A DNA stretch of 64,000 nucleotides from Sphingomonadaceae bacterium (GTDB lineage Bacteria > Pseudomonadota > Alphaproteobacteria > Sphingomonadales > Sphingomonadaceae). The stretch lies in assembly GCA_947477745.1 (NCBI GenBank), contig CANJUF010000007.1:1-64000 (forward strand). The letters are read 5' to 3'. Under the pieces are notes generated by a model. That model saw nothing but the letters and a program-made list of their open reading frames with translations. It was not told the origin of the DNA and did no database searches. Position 1 is the first letter of the stretch; every line of letters begins with the position of its first letter. Shown here piece after piece: positions 63,876-64,000 of the stretch. The translations under genes and the position numbers were made by a program.

Positions 63876-64000
63876 ATGCACATGCCAATCCCCTCCCGTC
63901 AGGTCCGCCGCGCGCAGGCAAGGCAGCGGCTCAAGATCGGCGCGGTCACCCTGCTCGCCGTGGTTCTCGGCGCGGCGCTTTCCGGCCATGCCCGCGCGGC
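63876..64000 (+). CDS. secreted protein, N-terminus only (runs off window)
   Basis: tgaggag SD then ATG: MHMPIPSRQVRRAQARQRLKIGAVTLLAVVLGAALSGHARA, open to the window end. Confidence 0.5.
   Translation, partial: MHMPIPSRQVRRAQARQRLKIGAVTLLAVVLGAALSGHARA

Overview
GC-rich chromosomal segment, most consistent with an alphaproteobacterium of the order Sphingomonadales (judged from gene content and protein style; no database search was run). No transposase, integrase, phage module, rRNA or CRISPR array was found. The window is densely packed with about 63 supportable genes. Housekeeping genes include serA-serC, rpmJ, dnaB, ftsH, rpoZ, purA, rsmB, msrA, folK, cdd and tRNA-Lys. The Anbu/transglutaminase/alpha-E/circularly permuted ATP-grasp operon is complete. 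A methyltransferase / alpha-toroid 'prenyltransferase-like' / methyltransferase / GT4 block has no obvious known product. Several loci look catabolic: two P450s, amidohydrolases, two DUF1214 proteins, a duplicated-cupin protein, a Coq4-like protein, SDRs, a TonB receptor, and an LLM/OB-fold/thiolase/acyl-CoA dehydrogenase/biotin carboxylase run. The most notable non-routine signals are: (1) a mirror-image truncation of two convergent c-di-GMP-type genes meeting at an 8-bp perfect inverted repeat near 56212-56232; (2) a single-base frameshift in a methyltransferase gene near 48636; (3) a non-coding tract at 33.85-34.64 kb with five REP-like hairpins beside a toxin-antitoxin pair that appears leaderless; (4) a Coq4-like gene inside a probable catabolic island; (5) a TonB receptor with a poly-proline/Cys tail beyond its barrel; (6) a serC leader with the Shine-Dalgarno inside a hairpin; and (7) two small genes absent from the ORF track (rpmJ and an SDHAF4/DUF1674-like protein). 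All assignments are from reading the sequence and family knowledge; none was verified by search.
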